NCBI GenBank assembly: GCA_963712995.1
Contig: CAVQKH010000008.1
Location: forward strand, 78,374 to 142,373
Length of the DNA stretch: 64,000 nt
From: GCA-003244245 sp963712995
GTDB taxonomy: Bacteria > Actinomycetota > Actinomycetes > Mycobacteriales > Pseudonocardiaceae
Direction: 5' to 3'
The position numbers and the translations under genes were made by a program. A model generated the notes under the pieces. It was not told where the DNA came from, did no database searches, and worked only from the letters and a program-made list of their open reading frames with translations. Below, piece by piece: positions 1 to 7,691 of the stretch; position 1 is the stretch's first letter, and the number at the start of each line of letters is the position of its first letter.

Positions 1-44
1 CCCCTGGCGCACAGATCCGCTCGCCGAATGACGTAATTCCCTCC

Positions 45-1418
45 CTACGGGCTGTCGGTACGCCTGAGCAGGGTGCCGATCCGGTGCCGCAGGTGCGCGA
101 CCTCGTCGAGGTGCTGGTGGGGGGCGGCGTGACGGGCGAGTTCGCGTAGTTCCTCGGCAGCGCGGCGGGAGCGGAGGGTGCGGGTAGCGTCCAGGGCCGC
201 GTGTCCGAGGGTGGCGGCCTGGAGCGGGTCACCGGTGGCTATCGTGAGAGTGGCCAGCTTGGTCAGGCAGATCGCCCGGGTTGTGGGGTAGTCGTCGTGC
301 CCGGCGGCGGCCGCCGTGAGTCGGTCGGTGGCCGCACCGGGGTCGCCGCCCTGGATCGCCAGATCGGCCAGAGGCTGCCCGGCGAGCAGGGCGTGGCGCG
401 CGGAGTTGTGGCGGGCCAGGAACGGCGGCTCGTTGTCCGGGGTGAAGTGCGCGAAGTGGTCATCGGCGGTGCCGATGGCGGTCACGGTCTCGCTGACCCG
501 GCGCATCTTGGCCAGCGCCCGCCCGCGGTCGGTGTGCAGCATCGAGCGTCCGGCCACGGTGAGCCGATCAGCACGGACCAGCCCCTGCTCGGCCAAGGTG
601 AGACCCTCGTCAGGCCGTCCGAGCCGGATCGCCTGTTTCGCCATGCTCGACAGGACCTCGGCGCGCAGCGGCCAGTCGTCGGCCTCCTCGACACAGACCA
701 GCGCATAGCGGTACACCCGGCCGGCCTGTTCAGGGGCGCCGGCATCCTCAGCAATGTAGCCCGCCACCGCGGCGAGGTCGCCGAGCGCGGAGAACAGCTC
801 GGGGCGCAGCCGCTCCGGGCAGGTGGCCGCCAGCAGGCCATCCGACCAGCGCAGTTGGGCCATGACGGTCTCTCGGGCTAACCCGCCACCGCCGTAGGTG
901 CTGCCTAACGACTCGACTTCCCGCGTGGCGGTGCGGATCTGCTCGATCTCCGTCGCGCCGATCCGGCGAGGGACCGGGGTGGGTTCGCCGTCCTGCAACA
1001 ACGTCGCGACCGGCCCCAGAGCGGCGAGAGCGCCGAGACGTCGGGTGGTGTGGATGAACTGTCTACGGTCCACATCGTCCAGCCTCACCACCGCGCGACG
1101 GGCACGGGCGTTGACGAACCCCAACGCGGCATCAGTCGAGACATCAAAGATCGCCCGGAAGGCTTCCCGGTACAGCTTACCCGGCCAGCAGATGATGCCC
1201 CGTTCGAGTTTCCCAACATAATTCTCACTGGCGTCCACCACCTTGTGGTGGTGCTCCCACACCCAGGCGTTGACCAGCTCAGCGAGTTCTTGCCGGGACA
1301 GGCAGACATCCGGAGAGATGAGCGAGACGGTACGTTCCCGCGCCGACCGAAGTAGTTTATTCTCCGTTGACTTACTCTCCGCCGACTTATTCTCTGTTGA
1401 CTTATTTGCCGTTGACAA
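45..1418 (-). CDS. XRE-like/TPR-type transcriptional regulator
   Basis: 457-residue protein from a TTG start. A helix-turn-helix-like N-terminal part (about residues 22-100, containing LSRQELAELVNAW and SENYVGKLERG) is followed by a long Ala/Leu-rich helical region (about 150-450) that looks like degenerate TPR repeats. This is the usual build of actinobacterial XRE/TPR regulators that bind DNA through the N-terminus and sense an unknown ligand or partner through the helical part. The first 20 residues are a low-complexity STENK-like repeat, so a downstream start is possible. It lies downstream of the ubiA operon, where aftB sits in mycobacteria. Target genes are unknown. Confidence 0.72.
   Translation of the reverse strand: MSTANKSTENKSAESKSTENKLLRSARERTVSLISPDVCLSRQELAELVNAWVWEHHHKVVDASENYVGKLERGIICWPGKLYREAFRAIFDVSTDAALGFVNARARRAVVRLDDVDRRQFIHTTRRLGALAALGPVATLLQDGEPTPVPRRIGATEIEQIRTATREVESLGSTYGGGGLARETVMAQLRWSDGLLAATCPERLRPELFSALGDLAAVAGYIAEDAGAPEQAGRVYRYALVCVEEADDWPLRAEVLSSMAKQAIRLGRPDEGLTLAEQGLVRADRLTVAGRSMLHTDRGRALAKMRRVSETVTAIGTADDHFAHFTPDNEPPFLARHNSARHALLAGQPLADLAIQGGDPGAATDRLTAAAAGHDDYPTTRAICLTKLATLTIATGDPLQAATLGHAALDATRTLRSRRAAEELRELARHAAPHQHLDEVAHLRHRIGTLLRRTDSP
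1357..1416. repeat. Four tandem 15-bp repeats
   Basis: Four consecutive 15-bp units, consensus ttattctccgttgac, lie over the start of the regulator at 45-1418. Read on the minus strand they encode variants of STENK (STANK, STENK, SAESK, STENK). The unit is a multiple of three, so copy-number change would keep the frame and alter only the length of a disordered N-terminal tail. If translation begins downstream they are instead in the leader. Confidence 0.8.
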
Positions 1419-1663
1419 TTTTGCGCCTCCCCAGCGCCGTTGTCAGCACTTGACATATCCCATCCCGTGCAACGGTACAGGCCGTGGTTGCTGGTCCAGG
1501 CGTCGAGTCGAACCCACCAGCGACCAGCTTCGACGGCGAGCGCATCGAGTTCGTTCTACCTCTCGATCATGAGCCTAAGTATCTTTGAAGAACCGACAGC
1601 TCTCCTGTTGAGCTCGGGAGAGTTAGCGCCGACGGGAGGGGTTTGCGCCCGGGAGGGGATGGG

Positions 1664-2575
1664 TCAGAGGTAGACGGCGGCGATGAGGGTGGCTACCAGG
1701 GCGGCGCCGAGGACTTGTAATACGCGGTCGCCGAGGGCGATCTCCTCGGGTTCACCGCCGTTGCCGCCGTCGACGTCGACGGCGTAGCGCAGCACGGCTA
1801 TCACGAAGGGAACCAACGAGATCACCGGCCAGTGCGAGTGGTTGGTCTGGCTGAGCTGGAAAGCCCACAGACCGTAAGTCATGATCACGCCGGTAGCCGA
1901 GAGCGTCCACACGAAGCGCAGGTAGGAGGAGGTGTAGCGCTCCAAAGACTTGCGGATCTTCGCGCCGGTCCGCTCGGCGAGCCGGATCTCGGCGTAGCGT
2001 TTGCCAGCCACCATGAACAGAGAGCCGAACGCGGTGGTGAGCAGGAACCACTGGGACAGTGCGATCTGCGCGGCGGCACCTCCGGCGATGGCCCGCAGTA
2101 GGAAGCCCGAGGCGACAATGGAGATGTCCACCACCGGCTGGTGCTTGAGCCACCAGCAGTAGGACAGCTGCACCACGATGTAGATCCCAGTGACCAGGGC
2201 CAGGTCGGGCGAGGCCAGGAACGAGACTCCGAGCGCAGCCAGAAGCAGCAGCCCCGCGACGGCCAGCGCCAACTGTGGTGGCACCACCCCGGCGGCGATC
2301 GGCCGGTTGCGTTTGGTCGGGTGTGCCCGGTCGGCGGCGACATCCTGGACGTCGTTGACCAGGTACACGCCGGACGCGGCGAGCGAGAACGCGATGAAGG
2401 CGATCCCGACCGCGGTGAGCACGTGCAGTTGGAACAGGAAACCGCCGGCGAAGGGCGCGGCGAGCACGAGAACGTTCTTCACCCATTGCCGGGGCCGCAT
2501 GGTGCGGACCAGCCCGGCCAGCACGCTGACCGGTCGAGTAGCGGTGTCGACCGGCCGTGGCGTGGTGGTGGTCAT
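1664..2575 (-). CDS. ubiA: Decaprenyl-phosphate phosphoribosyltransferase (DPPR synthase)
   Basis: 303-residue integral membrane prenyltransferase of the UbiA superfamily. The Mg-binding signature NDVQDVAADRAHPTKRNRP (about residues 74-92) gives the NDxxDxxxD motif, and eight to nine hydrophobic segments follow. In arabinogalactan-making actinobacteria this enzyme transfers phosphoribose from PRPP to decaprenyl phosphate, the first step toward decaprenyl-phospho-arabinose. The start overlaps the stop of the PAP2 gene by 4 bp, so translation is probably coupled. The gene order glfT2, PAP2, ubiA is that of Mycobacterium tuberculosis Rv3808c-Rv3806c. The family assignment is firm; the substrate is inferred from synteny. 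Confidence 0.9.
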   Translation of the reverse strand: MTTTTPRPVDTATRPVSVLAGLVRTMRPRQWVKNVLVLAAPFAGGFLFQLHVLTAVGIAFIAFSLAASGVYLVNDVQDVAADRAHPTKRNRPIAAGVVPPQLALAVAGLLLLAALGVSFLASPDLALVTGIYIVVQLSYCWWLKHQPVVDISIVASGFLLRAIAGGAAAQIALSQWFLLTTAFGSLFMVAGKRYAEIRLAERTGAKIRKSLERYTSSYLRFVWTLSATGVIMTYGLWAFQLSQTNHSHWPVISLVPFVIAVLRYAVDVDGGNGGEPEEIALGDRVLQVLGAALVATLIAAVYL

Positions 2576-3126
2576 TGCCGTCCTCCCCCACCCGTCCCGG
2601 GCGAAGATCGAGATAACCGTCGTCGGATGCCGGCGCCGATGGCCGCACCCAGCGCGGAACCCACCAGAACGTCACTCGGGTAGTGCACACCCAGCACCAG
2701 CCTGCTGATCAGCATCGGCGGCACCAGCAGGGGGGTGAGCCGGCGACGCAGCAGGCCACCGTAGAGGATCGCGGCGGCGGTCGTCGAAGCCGCGTGCGAG
2801 GACGGGAAGGACAGCTGGCTCGGGGTGCCCGCCAGCACGGCGACCGCCGGATCTGCCGGGCGGTTGCGGCGCACCACCCGCTTCACCGCGATCGAGCTGC
2901 CGTGCGCAGCGGCCACCGCAGCGGCGGAGACCAACCAGTCCCGGCGCCGCCGCCGGTCGACCAGGGCACCCAGGACACCCAGCGCCAGCCAGCCCAGCGC
3001 GTGCTCACCGAAATGCGACAGTCCCCGGGCAGCGCTCACCACCTGGGGGACCGCGATCCTGCGCTGCACCGCGGTGAGCAACACAACCTCGCGGTGGTCC
3101 AGGAGAGCTTTCCGTTGCCGCATCAC
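2572..3126 (-). CDS. PAP2-family phosphatase, probable DPPR phosphatase
   Basis: 184-residue membrane protein with the three PAP2 phosphatase motifs in order: KRVVRRNRP, SFPSSHAAS and RLVLGVHYPSDV, which supply the Arg, His and His/Asp of the active site. By position between glfT2 and ubiA it corresponds to mycobacterial Rv3807c, proposed to dephosphorylate decaprenylphosphoryl-5-phosphoribose on the path to decaprenyl-phospho-arabinose. It overlaps both neighbours by 4 bp. A general undecaprenyl-pyrophosphate phosphatase role cannot be excluded from sequence alone. Confidence 0.87.
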   Translation of the reverse strand: MMRQRKALLDHREVVLLTAVQRRIAVPQVVSAARGLSHFGEHALGWLALGVLGALVDRRRRRDWLVSAAAVAAAHGSSIAVKRVVRRNRPADPAVAVLAGTPSQLSFPSSHAASTTAAAILYGGLLRRRLTPLLVPPMLISRLVLGVHYPSDVLVGSALGAAIGAGIRRRLSRSSPGTGGGGRQ

Positions 3127-5126
3127 TCGCCGAATACCCGCTTCCAGCTACTGCGATCAGTGAGCTGCGACGCGGCGTTGCGGTAGCGCGCCCGCAGCCG
3201 GGGGAACTCCCGGGCGAGTTCCCGGTGCAGCGCCACCGAACGGGCCAGCATCGTGCGGAACACCTGGGGATCCCGCTTGCGGTAGGTGACACCGCGGCCG
3301 TCGGCGGTGGAGACGGTCACCCCGTCCAGCGCGGAGAGCACGAACCACCGGGCATCCTGGCGGGCCAGCGCCAGTTGCGGGCGGCGCTGCGCGCCGGCAT
3401 CGACCGGCCGCAGCTGGTGCGCCAACCGCTTGAGCAGGGTCGCGCCGATGGTCACCGGGTTGGTCGGTGGTTTGAGCATGCGCGCCGCTTCGAGGCGTCC
3501 ACCGGCCGGCAGCGGCAGCTCCTGGGAGTCCACCACCTGCCCGTCGGTGAACTCCGCGCAGCGGGCCCGGACCTCCCCCAGCGCCGTGGGCAGCTTGTCG
3601 AACAGCGCAGCCGGCCCGGCCAGGAAGTCCCGGATCGCCATCTCCTGCAGCGCCAGGGTGGAGTACTCCATCGCCAGGGCGTGGCGCAGGGCGTGTTTGA
3701 AGCTGTCGACGAGCATCGCCGTGGGCCGCTCCTGCGCGCCGTGCAGCGCCGCGCCGACCAGCCGGTTGCGCAGGTGGAAGTAGGCCTGCCAGTCGGTGGC
3801 GTCGTCCTTGTCGGCGAAGGACATGTGCCAGATGCCCACGCCGGGCACGGTGGCGGTGGGATAGCCCGCCGCACGAGCCCGTATCCCGTATTCGACGTCG
3901 TCCCACTTGATGAACAGCGGCAGCGGCAGCCCGATGGTCTCGGCCACGGTGCGCGGGATCAGGCACATCCACCAGGCGTTGTAGTCGACGTCGGTGCGCC
4001 GGTGCATCCAGGCGGTCTCACGCAGCGAGTGCTGGGCGAAGTCGTGGTCGTACTCGGTGCCCGGAGCCTTGTTCCACCGCATCCGTTGCCGGTCGAGGAT
4101 CTCCCCCCAGGCGTGCAGCCGAGAACGGGCCTGGGACTGCAGCATCTGCCCCCCGACCAGCATGGGGTGGCGGGAGAAGCGGGAGAAGGCCACCGCGCGC
4201 AGGATCGAGTCGGGCTCCAGGACGATGTCGTCGTCCATGTAGAGGATCTGCTCGCAGTCGGTGTGTTCCAGCGCCTCGTACATGACGCGCGCGTAACCGC
4301 CGGAGCCGCCGATGTTGGGCTGGTCGATGATCCGCAGCCGATCACCCAGTGCGGCCGCAGCCGCAACGAAGCCGTCCTGGTCGCGGACTTTGTGGACGCC
4401 CTGGTCGGGGATCACCACCGCAGTCACGATCGAGCGGACCAGCTCGTCGGAGCCGATCGCCGCCAAGGTGGCCACGCAGTCGGTGGGGCGGTTGAACGTC
4501 GGCATCCCGATGGTCACCGCGGCCCGCCCGGGTGCGGCGACCGGGGCATGCCAGCCACCGGAGTGCATCACCAGCTCCGCGTCCTCGGTGCTGATGTCGA
4601 ACCAGTACCACCCGCCGTCCTCGAACGGTGTCAGGTCCAGCTCGATGTCCAGTTGGCGGCGACCCTCAGCGCCGTCGACCAGTTCACCGTGGACATGGAT
4701 CTGAGTGGCGTCGGCCTTGGAGCGGTAGATGTCGACGCGTCCCGCGCCCTCGACGTCCAGCCGCAGGCGCAGGGTGCGCAGCGTGCTCCAGCGCCTCCAG
4801 TAACTGGCGGGGAACGCGTTGAAATACGCCGCGAAGGACACCTCGGTCTGCGCGGGCACTGCCACGCTCGTGCGGGAGCGAGCGCGGACCCGCCGGGCGT
4901 TCGGACTGGCGAGGGTGACCTCGACGTCGACATCGAGCGGCCCGGTGTCACCGGGAACCGGCCACACCCGCCTGGCCGTGGCGCAGCGCTCATCGACGTA
5001 GAGCGCGCGGACAGCCACCGGGTCGCCCCGGCGGGGCAGGATCACCCGCTGCAGCAGCGTCGAGGTCGACTCCTCCGGTGCGTTGGTAGTCGATCGGTCC
5101 GGGCTACAGACGGTGCTGCTCGGCAT
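3123..5126 (-). CDS. glfT2: Galactofuranosyltransferase GlfT2-like (cell-wall galactan polymerase)
   Basis: 667-residue GT2-type enzyme. An N-terminal beta-rich domain (about 20-195, with AYFNAFPASYWRRW) precedes a GT-A domain opening with TIGMPTFNRP. The metal-binding DDD is at residues 298-300 (LYMDDDIVLEPD) and the catalytic WDD at 408-410 (KWDDVEYG), followed by the WHM motif. This architecture matches mycobacterial GlfT2 (637 aa), which extends galactan with alternating beta-1,5 and beta-1,6 Galf from UDP-Galf on a polyprenyl carrier at the inner membrane face. It is first in a three-gene overlapping operon. The UDP-galactopyranose mutase gene glf, usually upstream, is absent here. A paralogue lies at 12704-14815. 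Confidence 0.9.
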   Translation of the reverse strand: MPSSTVCSPDRSTTNAPEESTSTLLQRVILPRRGDPVAVRALYVDERCATARRVWPVPGDTGPLDVDVEVTLASPNARRVRARSRTSVAVPAQTEVSFAAYFNAFPASYWRRWSTLRTLRLRLDVEGAGRVDIYRSKADATQIHVHGELVDGAEGRRQLDIELDLTPFEDGGWYWFDISTEDAELVMHSGGWHAPVAAPGRAAVTIGMPTFNRPTDCVATLAAIGSDELVRSIVTAVVIPDQGVHKVRDQDGFVAAAAALGDRLRIIDQPNIGGSGGYARVMYEALEHTDCEQILYMDDDIVLEPDSILRAVAFSRFSRHPMLVGGQMLQSQARSRLHAWGEILDRQRMRWNKAPGTEYDHDFAQHSLRETAWMHRRTDVDYNAWWMCLIPRTVAETIGLPLPLFIKWDDVEYGIRARAAGYPTATVPGVGIWHMSFADKDDATDWQAYFHLRNRLVGAALHGAQERPTAMLVDSFKHALRHALAMEYSTLALQEMAIRDFLAGPAALFDKLPTALGEVRARCAEFTDGQVVDSQELPLPAGGRLEAARMLKPPTNPVTIGATLLKRLAHQLRPVDAGAQRRPQLALARQDARWFVLSALDGVTVSTADGRGVTYRKRDPQVFRTMLARSVALHRELAREFPRLRARYRNAASQLTDRSSWKRVFGE

Positions 5127-5309
5127 GAACTCCCCAGTCCTGCGAGGTAGCGGTGTCAGCGTCGCCAGAGGGTAACGCTCGGCAGCGACTCGGCGTCACG
5201 CGGCCCGGTGGTCCGAGCAACCCGGCACCGGAACCGCCGCTACGCTGCTCACGCGACACGCACCATTGCGGGCGGGCTGCGGGCAGATTAAGGACGGGGA
5301 CTGGTCAGA

Positions 5310-6137
5310 TTGCTCAACCATATCCGTGCGGCAGTGCGAATCCGGCTGGTACGGGTGGTCGATGAGGTGGTGCGCGCGCACCGTCGCGAGCTGGAGGCGG
5401 CACTCGCCGAGCACCGCCGCGAGATGCTCAGCGCGCACCACGAAGTGCTGTCCTCGCTCACCGCGCAGGTCGACCGCGCCGTCCAGGCGGTGCGGGACGC
5501 GGAGTTCCGCTCCCGGCGTGACCTGCTGGCGGCGGGAGAGCGGGCGGCCGTCGCATCCAGTGCGCGCTTCGCCGAGCAGGAGATGCCGACAGTACCCACG
5601 TTCGCGCACCCGATCGAGACGCTGCGGCATGCCCTGTCGCTGGCTCCCTCCGACGGGCTGGCGCTGGAGTTCGGGGTGGCCACCGGTGGCACTCTCAAAG
5701 TGATCGCCGCGGCCCGGGAGAACAAGCAGGTCTTCGGGTTCGACTCCTTCCAGGGCCTGCCCGAGGACTGGCGCACGAACCTGCCCGCGGGCACCTTCAA
5801 AACCGACGGGTTACCCGATGTTCCCGGTGCCGAGCTGGTCGTCGGGCTGTTCGCGGACACGCTGCCCGGTTTCCTCGCCGGGCACGCCGACCCGGTGGCG
5901 TTCCTGCATCTGGATGCCGACCTGTACACCTCCACGGTCACCGTCCTGGAGCACGTCGGTCCGCGCCTGCGGCCCGGCAGCGTGATCGCGTTCGACGAGT
6001 ACTTCAACTACCCGGGGTGGGAGCAGCACGAACACCGCGCGTGGCAGGAATTCGTGGCAGCCTCAGGAATCGAGTTCGACTACGTCGCTTACACCTGTGA
6101 TCACGAACAGGTGGCCGTCGTCGTCACCAAGGTCTAG
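5310..6137 (+). CDS. TylF/MycF-like class I SAM-dependent methyltransferase
   Basis: 275 residues from a TTG start placed 9 nt after AGGACGGGGA. Residues about 10-90 form an Arg/Glu/Ala-rich, coiled-coil-like helix. The catalytic domain then carries ALEFGVATGGTLKVIA (SAM-binding loop), FGFDSFQGLPEDW, FLHLDADLYTST (acidic metal-binding pattern) and VIAFDEYFNYPGW. These are features of the TylF/macrocin O-methyltransferase family, which methylates sugar hydroxyls. It is divergent from glfT2, so it may modify a cell-wall or lipid-linked sugar, which is a guess from position. The N-terminal coiled coil is not part of the minimal TylF fold. Confidence 0.78.
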   Translation: MLNHIRAAVRIRLVRVVDEVVRAHRRELEAALAEHRREMLSAHHEVLSSLTAQVDRAVQAVRDAEFRSRRDLLAAGERAAVASSARFAEQEMPTVPTFAHPIETLRHALSLAPSDGLALEFGVATGGTLKVIAAARENKQVFGFDSFQGLPEDWRTNLPAGTFKTDGLPDVPGAELVVGLFADTLPGFLAGHADPVAFLHLDADLYTSTVTVLEHVGPRLRPGSVIAFDEYFNYPGWEQHEHRAWQEFVAASGIEFDYVAYTCDHEQVAVVVTKV

Positions 6138-6290
6138 CCCGGCTTCGCCCCATCCCGACGAGGCGTGTTCCCTGGCTGGCTTGCCCGGAGGTATCGTCCG
6201 TGAACGCGACGAGGCCGACGTTTTCGGGGACCGAAATGTCGGTGGTGTCGTGTTCACGGCGTGCAGCACCGGCACACACGCCCGAGGTGG
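6134..6290. repeat. Dispersed repeat copy A with 58-bp imperfect palindrome
   Basis: Starts at the stop of the methyltransferase. Bases 6200-6257 form a 58-bp imperfect palindrome bounded by GTGAACG and CGTGTTCAC, with arms related over about 27 nt. The approximately 65 bp before it and 30 bp after it are almost the same as at 63599-63750. A third 58-bp palindrome without this flank is at 51575-51632. It carries no credible coding sequence; the short ORFs that run through it arise from the palindrome. Confidence 0.8.
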
Positions 6291-6350
6291 TGGTCTGGAG
6301 GTGGTCTGATCAGAGCGCCCATGTCGTGATCGATGACACTAAGACCAACA

Positions 6351-6824
6351 TCACTGAATACCGGCTCGGTCATGGTAATAGACAGTAATGGATGGCCAGT
6401 CGTCACCATCAGCAGTTAACGCGGGATGCAGAACAAGATTACTGACACTGACGTCTCCCAGCTCGCCAATCGTATCAGCAACACTTCGCAGTAGTTCTGG
6501 AACACTCGCCTGACCCGCGCCTTGTGGATTAGATTGCGAGAAATAGGCGATCGGCTCATGGGGCCCGGCCAGCCGCCCGATCAGGACAGTTCGCCCGCTG
6601 GAGATTTCCGTGCGCCATACCCGGTCGGTGCGCGCGGCGCTGGAAGCCGCCCGTGCGGCCGTCCCGTTTGGCGAGCTGGTCAGGCGTTGTCGGGCGACTT
6701 CCCGGCCGCGTCGGCCTGGCGCTGGAGGTGTCCCAGCCCTACGGCGCCGTCGGACAGCGGGTGCCCCAACACGAGAATGATCGCTCACCGCCCCAGGTCG
6801 CCGAGAGAGGACACTGACCGCCAT
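6351..6824 (-). CDS. Hypothetical protein, start uncertain
   Basis: An open frame of up to 157 codons. Only the last 95 or so (ending in VLHPALTADGDDWPSITVYYHD) look like a folded protein; the N-terminal part is Arg-rich and resembles random high-GC translation. I find no ATG or GTG near the apparent domain start, so this may be the 3' part of a broken gene. It ends close to repeat copy A. No family recognised. Confidence 0.3.
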   Translation of the reverse strand: MAVSVLSRRPGAVSDHSRVGAPAVRRRRRAGTPPAPGRRGREVARQRLTSSPNGTAARAASSAARTDRVWRTEISSGRTVLIGRLAGPHEPIAYFSQSNPQGAGQASVPELLRSVADTIGELGDVSVSNLVLHPALTADGDDWPSITVYYHDRAGIQ

Positions 6825-6846
6825 TGGCTACGGATTGGAGACAGCA

Positions 6847-7155
6847 GTGACCGCGCAGCCCGAACACCCGCACGCTCCGGAGCCTGAGCCCCGCGTCCCG
6901 CACACCATCAACGGCATCGCCGACGCCCTGACCGGCGCCCGCCGCATGGAGTTCTACCGCGCGGTCGGCCAGGCTGAGGCGGGTCCAGACCTGCAGCACG
7001 TCATCGCCACCTGGTGGGGCCAGGCCATGCTGGACACCGACCCGGACCGGGACCGCATCGTCGCGGCCTTTCAGGAAAGCGCCCTGCCGACTGTCACCAT
7101 GGCCGAGGTCCTGCGGCGCCGACGCGCAGCCGGCGGCGCGATGCCCGGTGAGTGA
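6847..7155 (+). CDS. Small hypothetical protein, possible antitoxin partner
   Basis: 102 residues from GTG at 6847, chosen over an upstream TTG because GGAG lies 7 nt before it. A Pro/Glu/His-rich N-terminus (about 25 residues) precedes a helical body containing GARRMEFYRAVGQAE and TMAEVLRRRRAAGG. The stop overlaps the start of the next small gene. Two overlapping small ORFs of this size resemble actinobacterial type II toxin-antitoxin pairs, but no named family is recognised with certainty. The pair follows repeat copy A. Confidence 0.6.
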   Translation: MTAQPEHPHAPEPEPRVPHTINGIADALTGARRMEFYRAVGQAEAGPDLQHVIATWWGQAMLDTDPDRDRIVAAFQESALPTVTMAEVLRRRRAAGGAMPGE

Positions 7156-7365
7156 CGACGAAGACCTCTGGCCGGTCGAGCCTTCCCAGACCGTGGCTGA
7201 CACCCTGGCCGATCCGCAGCTTCCGGTCGATCAGTTCGCCAAGATCGTCGCCTTGACGGCGAACCCTGGCGCACGGTCCCCATCCCAGAAGGCGGAGGCA
7301 TTGTCGAGTACGCGATCAATGAAGCAGACCACACAGTGATCCTCACCCGGATATTCCCCTTCTGA
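7148..7365 (+). pseudogene. Small toxin-like protein, frameshifted near codon 40
   Basis: Begins at GTG overlapping the previous stop. The first 40 codons (up to ALTANP) are in one frame. The rest, TVPIPEGGGIVEYAINEAD and then HTVILTRIFPF to the stop at 7363-7365, is in the frame offset by one. Adding one C to the CCC at 7264-7266 joins the two into a smooth 72-residue protein. The VEY...HTVILTRIF ending is reminiscent of RelE/ParE-type folds. Either this copy is inactivated or the base call in the C run is wrong. Confidence 0.6.
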
Positions 7366-7407
7366 TCTTCGTGACCGGTTGCGGCGGCGGACAGCAACCG
7401 GATCACT

Positions 7408-7662
7408 ATGTGTTCTTTCGTTGTGGAAGTGCCCCGAACGGTTCGTGCGCACGATCAAGCCGAATTCATGGACCGCATGTTGATCTTCAACCGGCGGCAC
7501 CTGTGTGTCATGCTCGCGGATTACGGGGTAGCAGCGTTGCATTCGGTCCGGGCCCGGGAGCGGCCCGTGCCGCTGGCCGCCGTGTTGGAGGCCAGACCCG
7601 CCAGTGACCATCGTGAGCTGGCCCGGATGGCGCGGCACGTCACGACGCTGCGTCCCGCTTGA
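7408..7662 (+). pseudogene. Integrase-core transposase, decayed C-terminal fragment
   Basis: The 84-codon frame contains RTVRAHDQAEFMDRMLIFNR followed by RHLCVMLADYG. This resembles the C-terminal part of rve-type integrases of IS481/IS3-like elements (RFVRTxRAExxDxxLIxxRHLxxVLxxY). The overlapping frame at 7421-7460 gives ERFVRTIK, so at least one frameshift separates the halves. Upstream DDE residues and terminal repeats are missing. Confidence 0.55.
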
Positions 7663-7691
7663 TTCCGGATCCCGGTTGGGAATGAGTGTAA

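Noticed and set aside
1440..1560. Possible tRNA-like fold
   Set aside because: Partial inverted repeats only; no T-loop or acceptor stem consistent with a tRNA.
3225..5150. 641-codon open frame on the plus strand
   Set aside because: It is the antisense of the GlfT2 gene; the minus strand has full catalytic motifs while this frame is Gln/Arg/Gly-rich with no domain.
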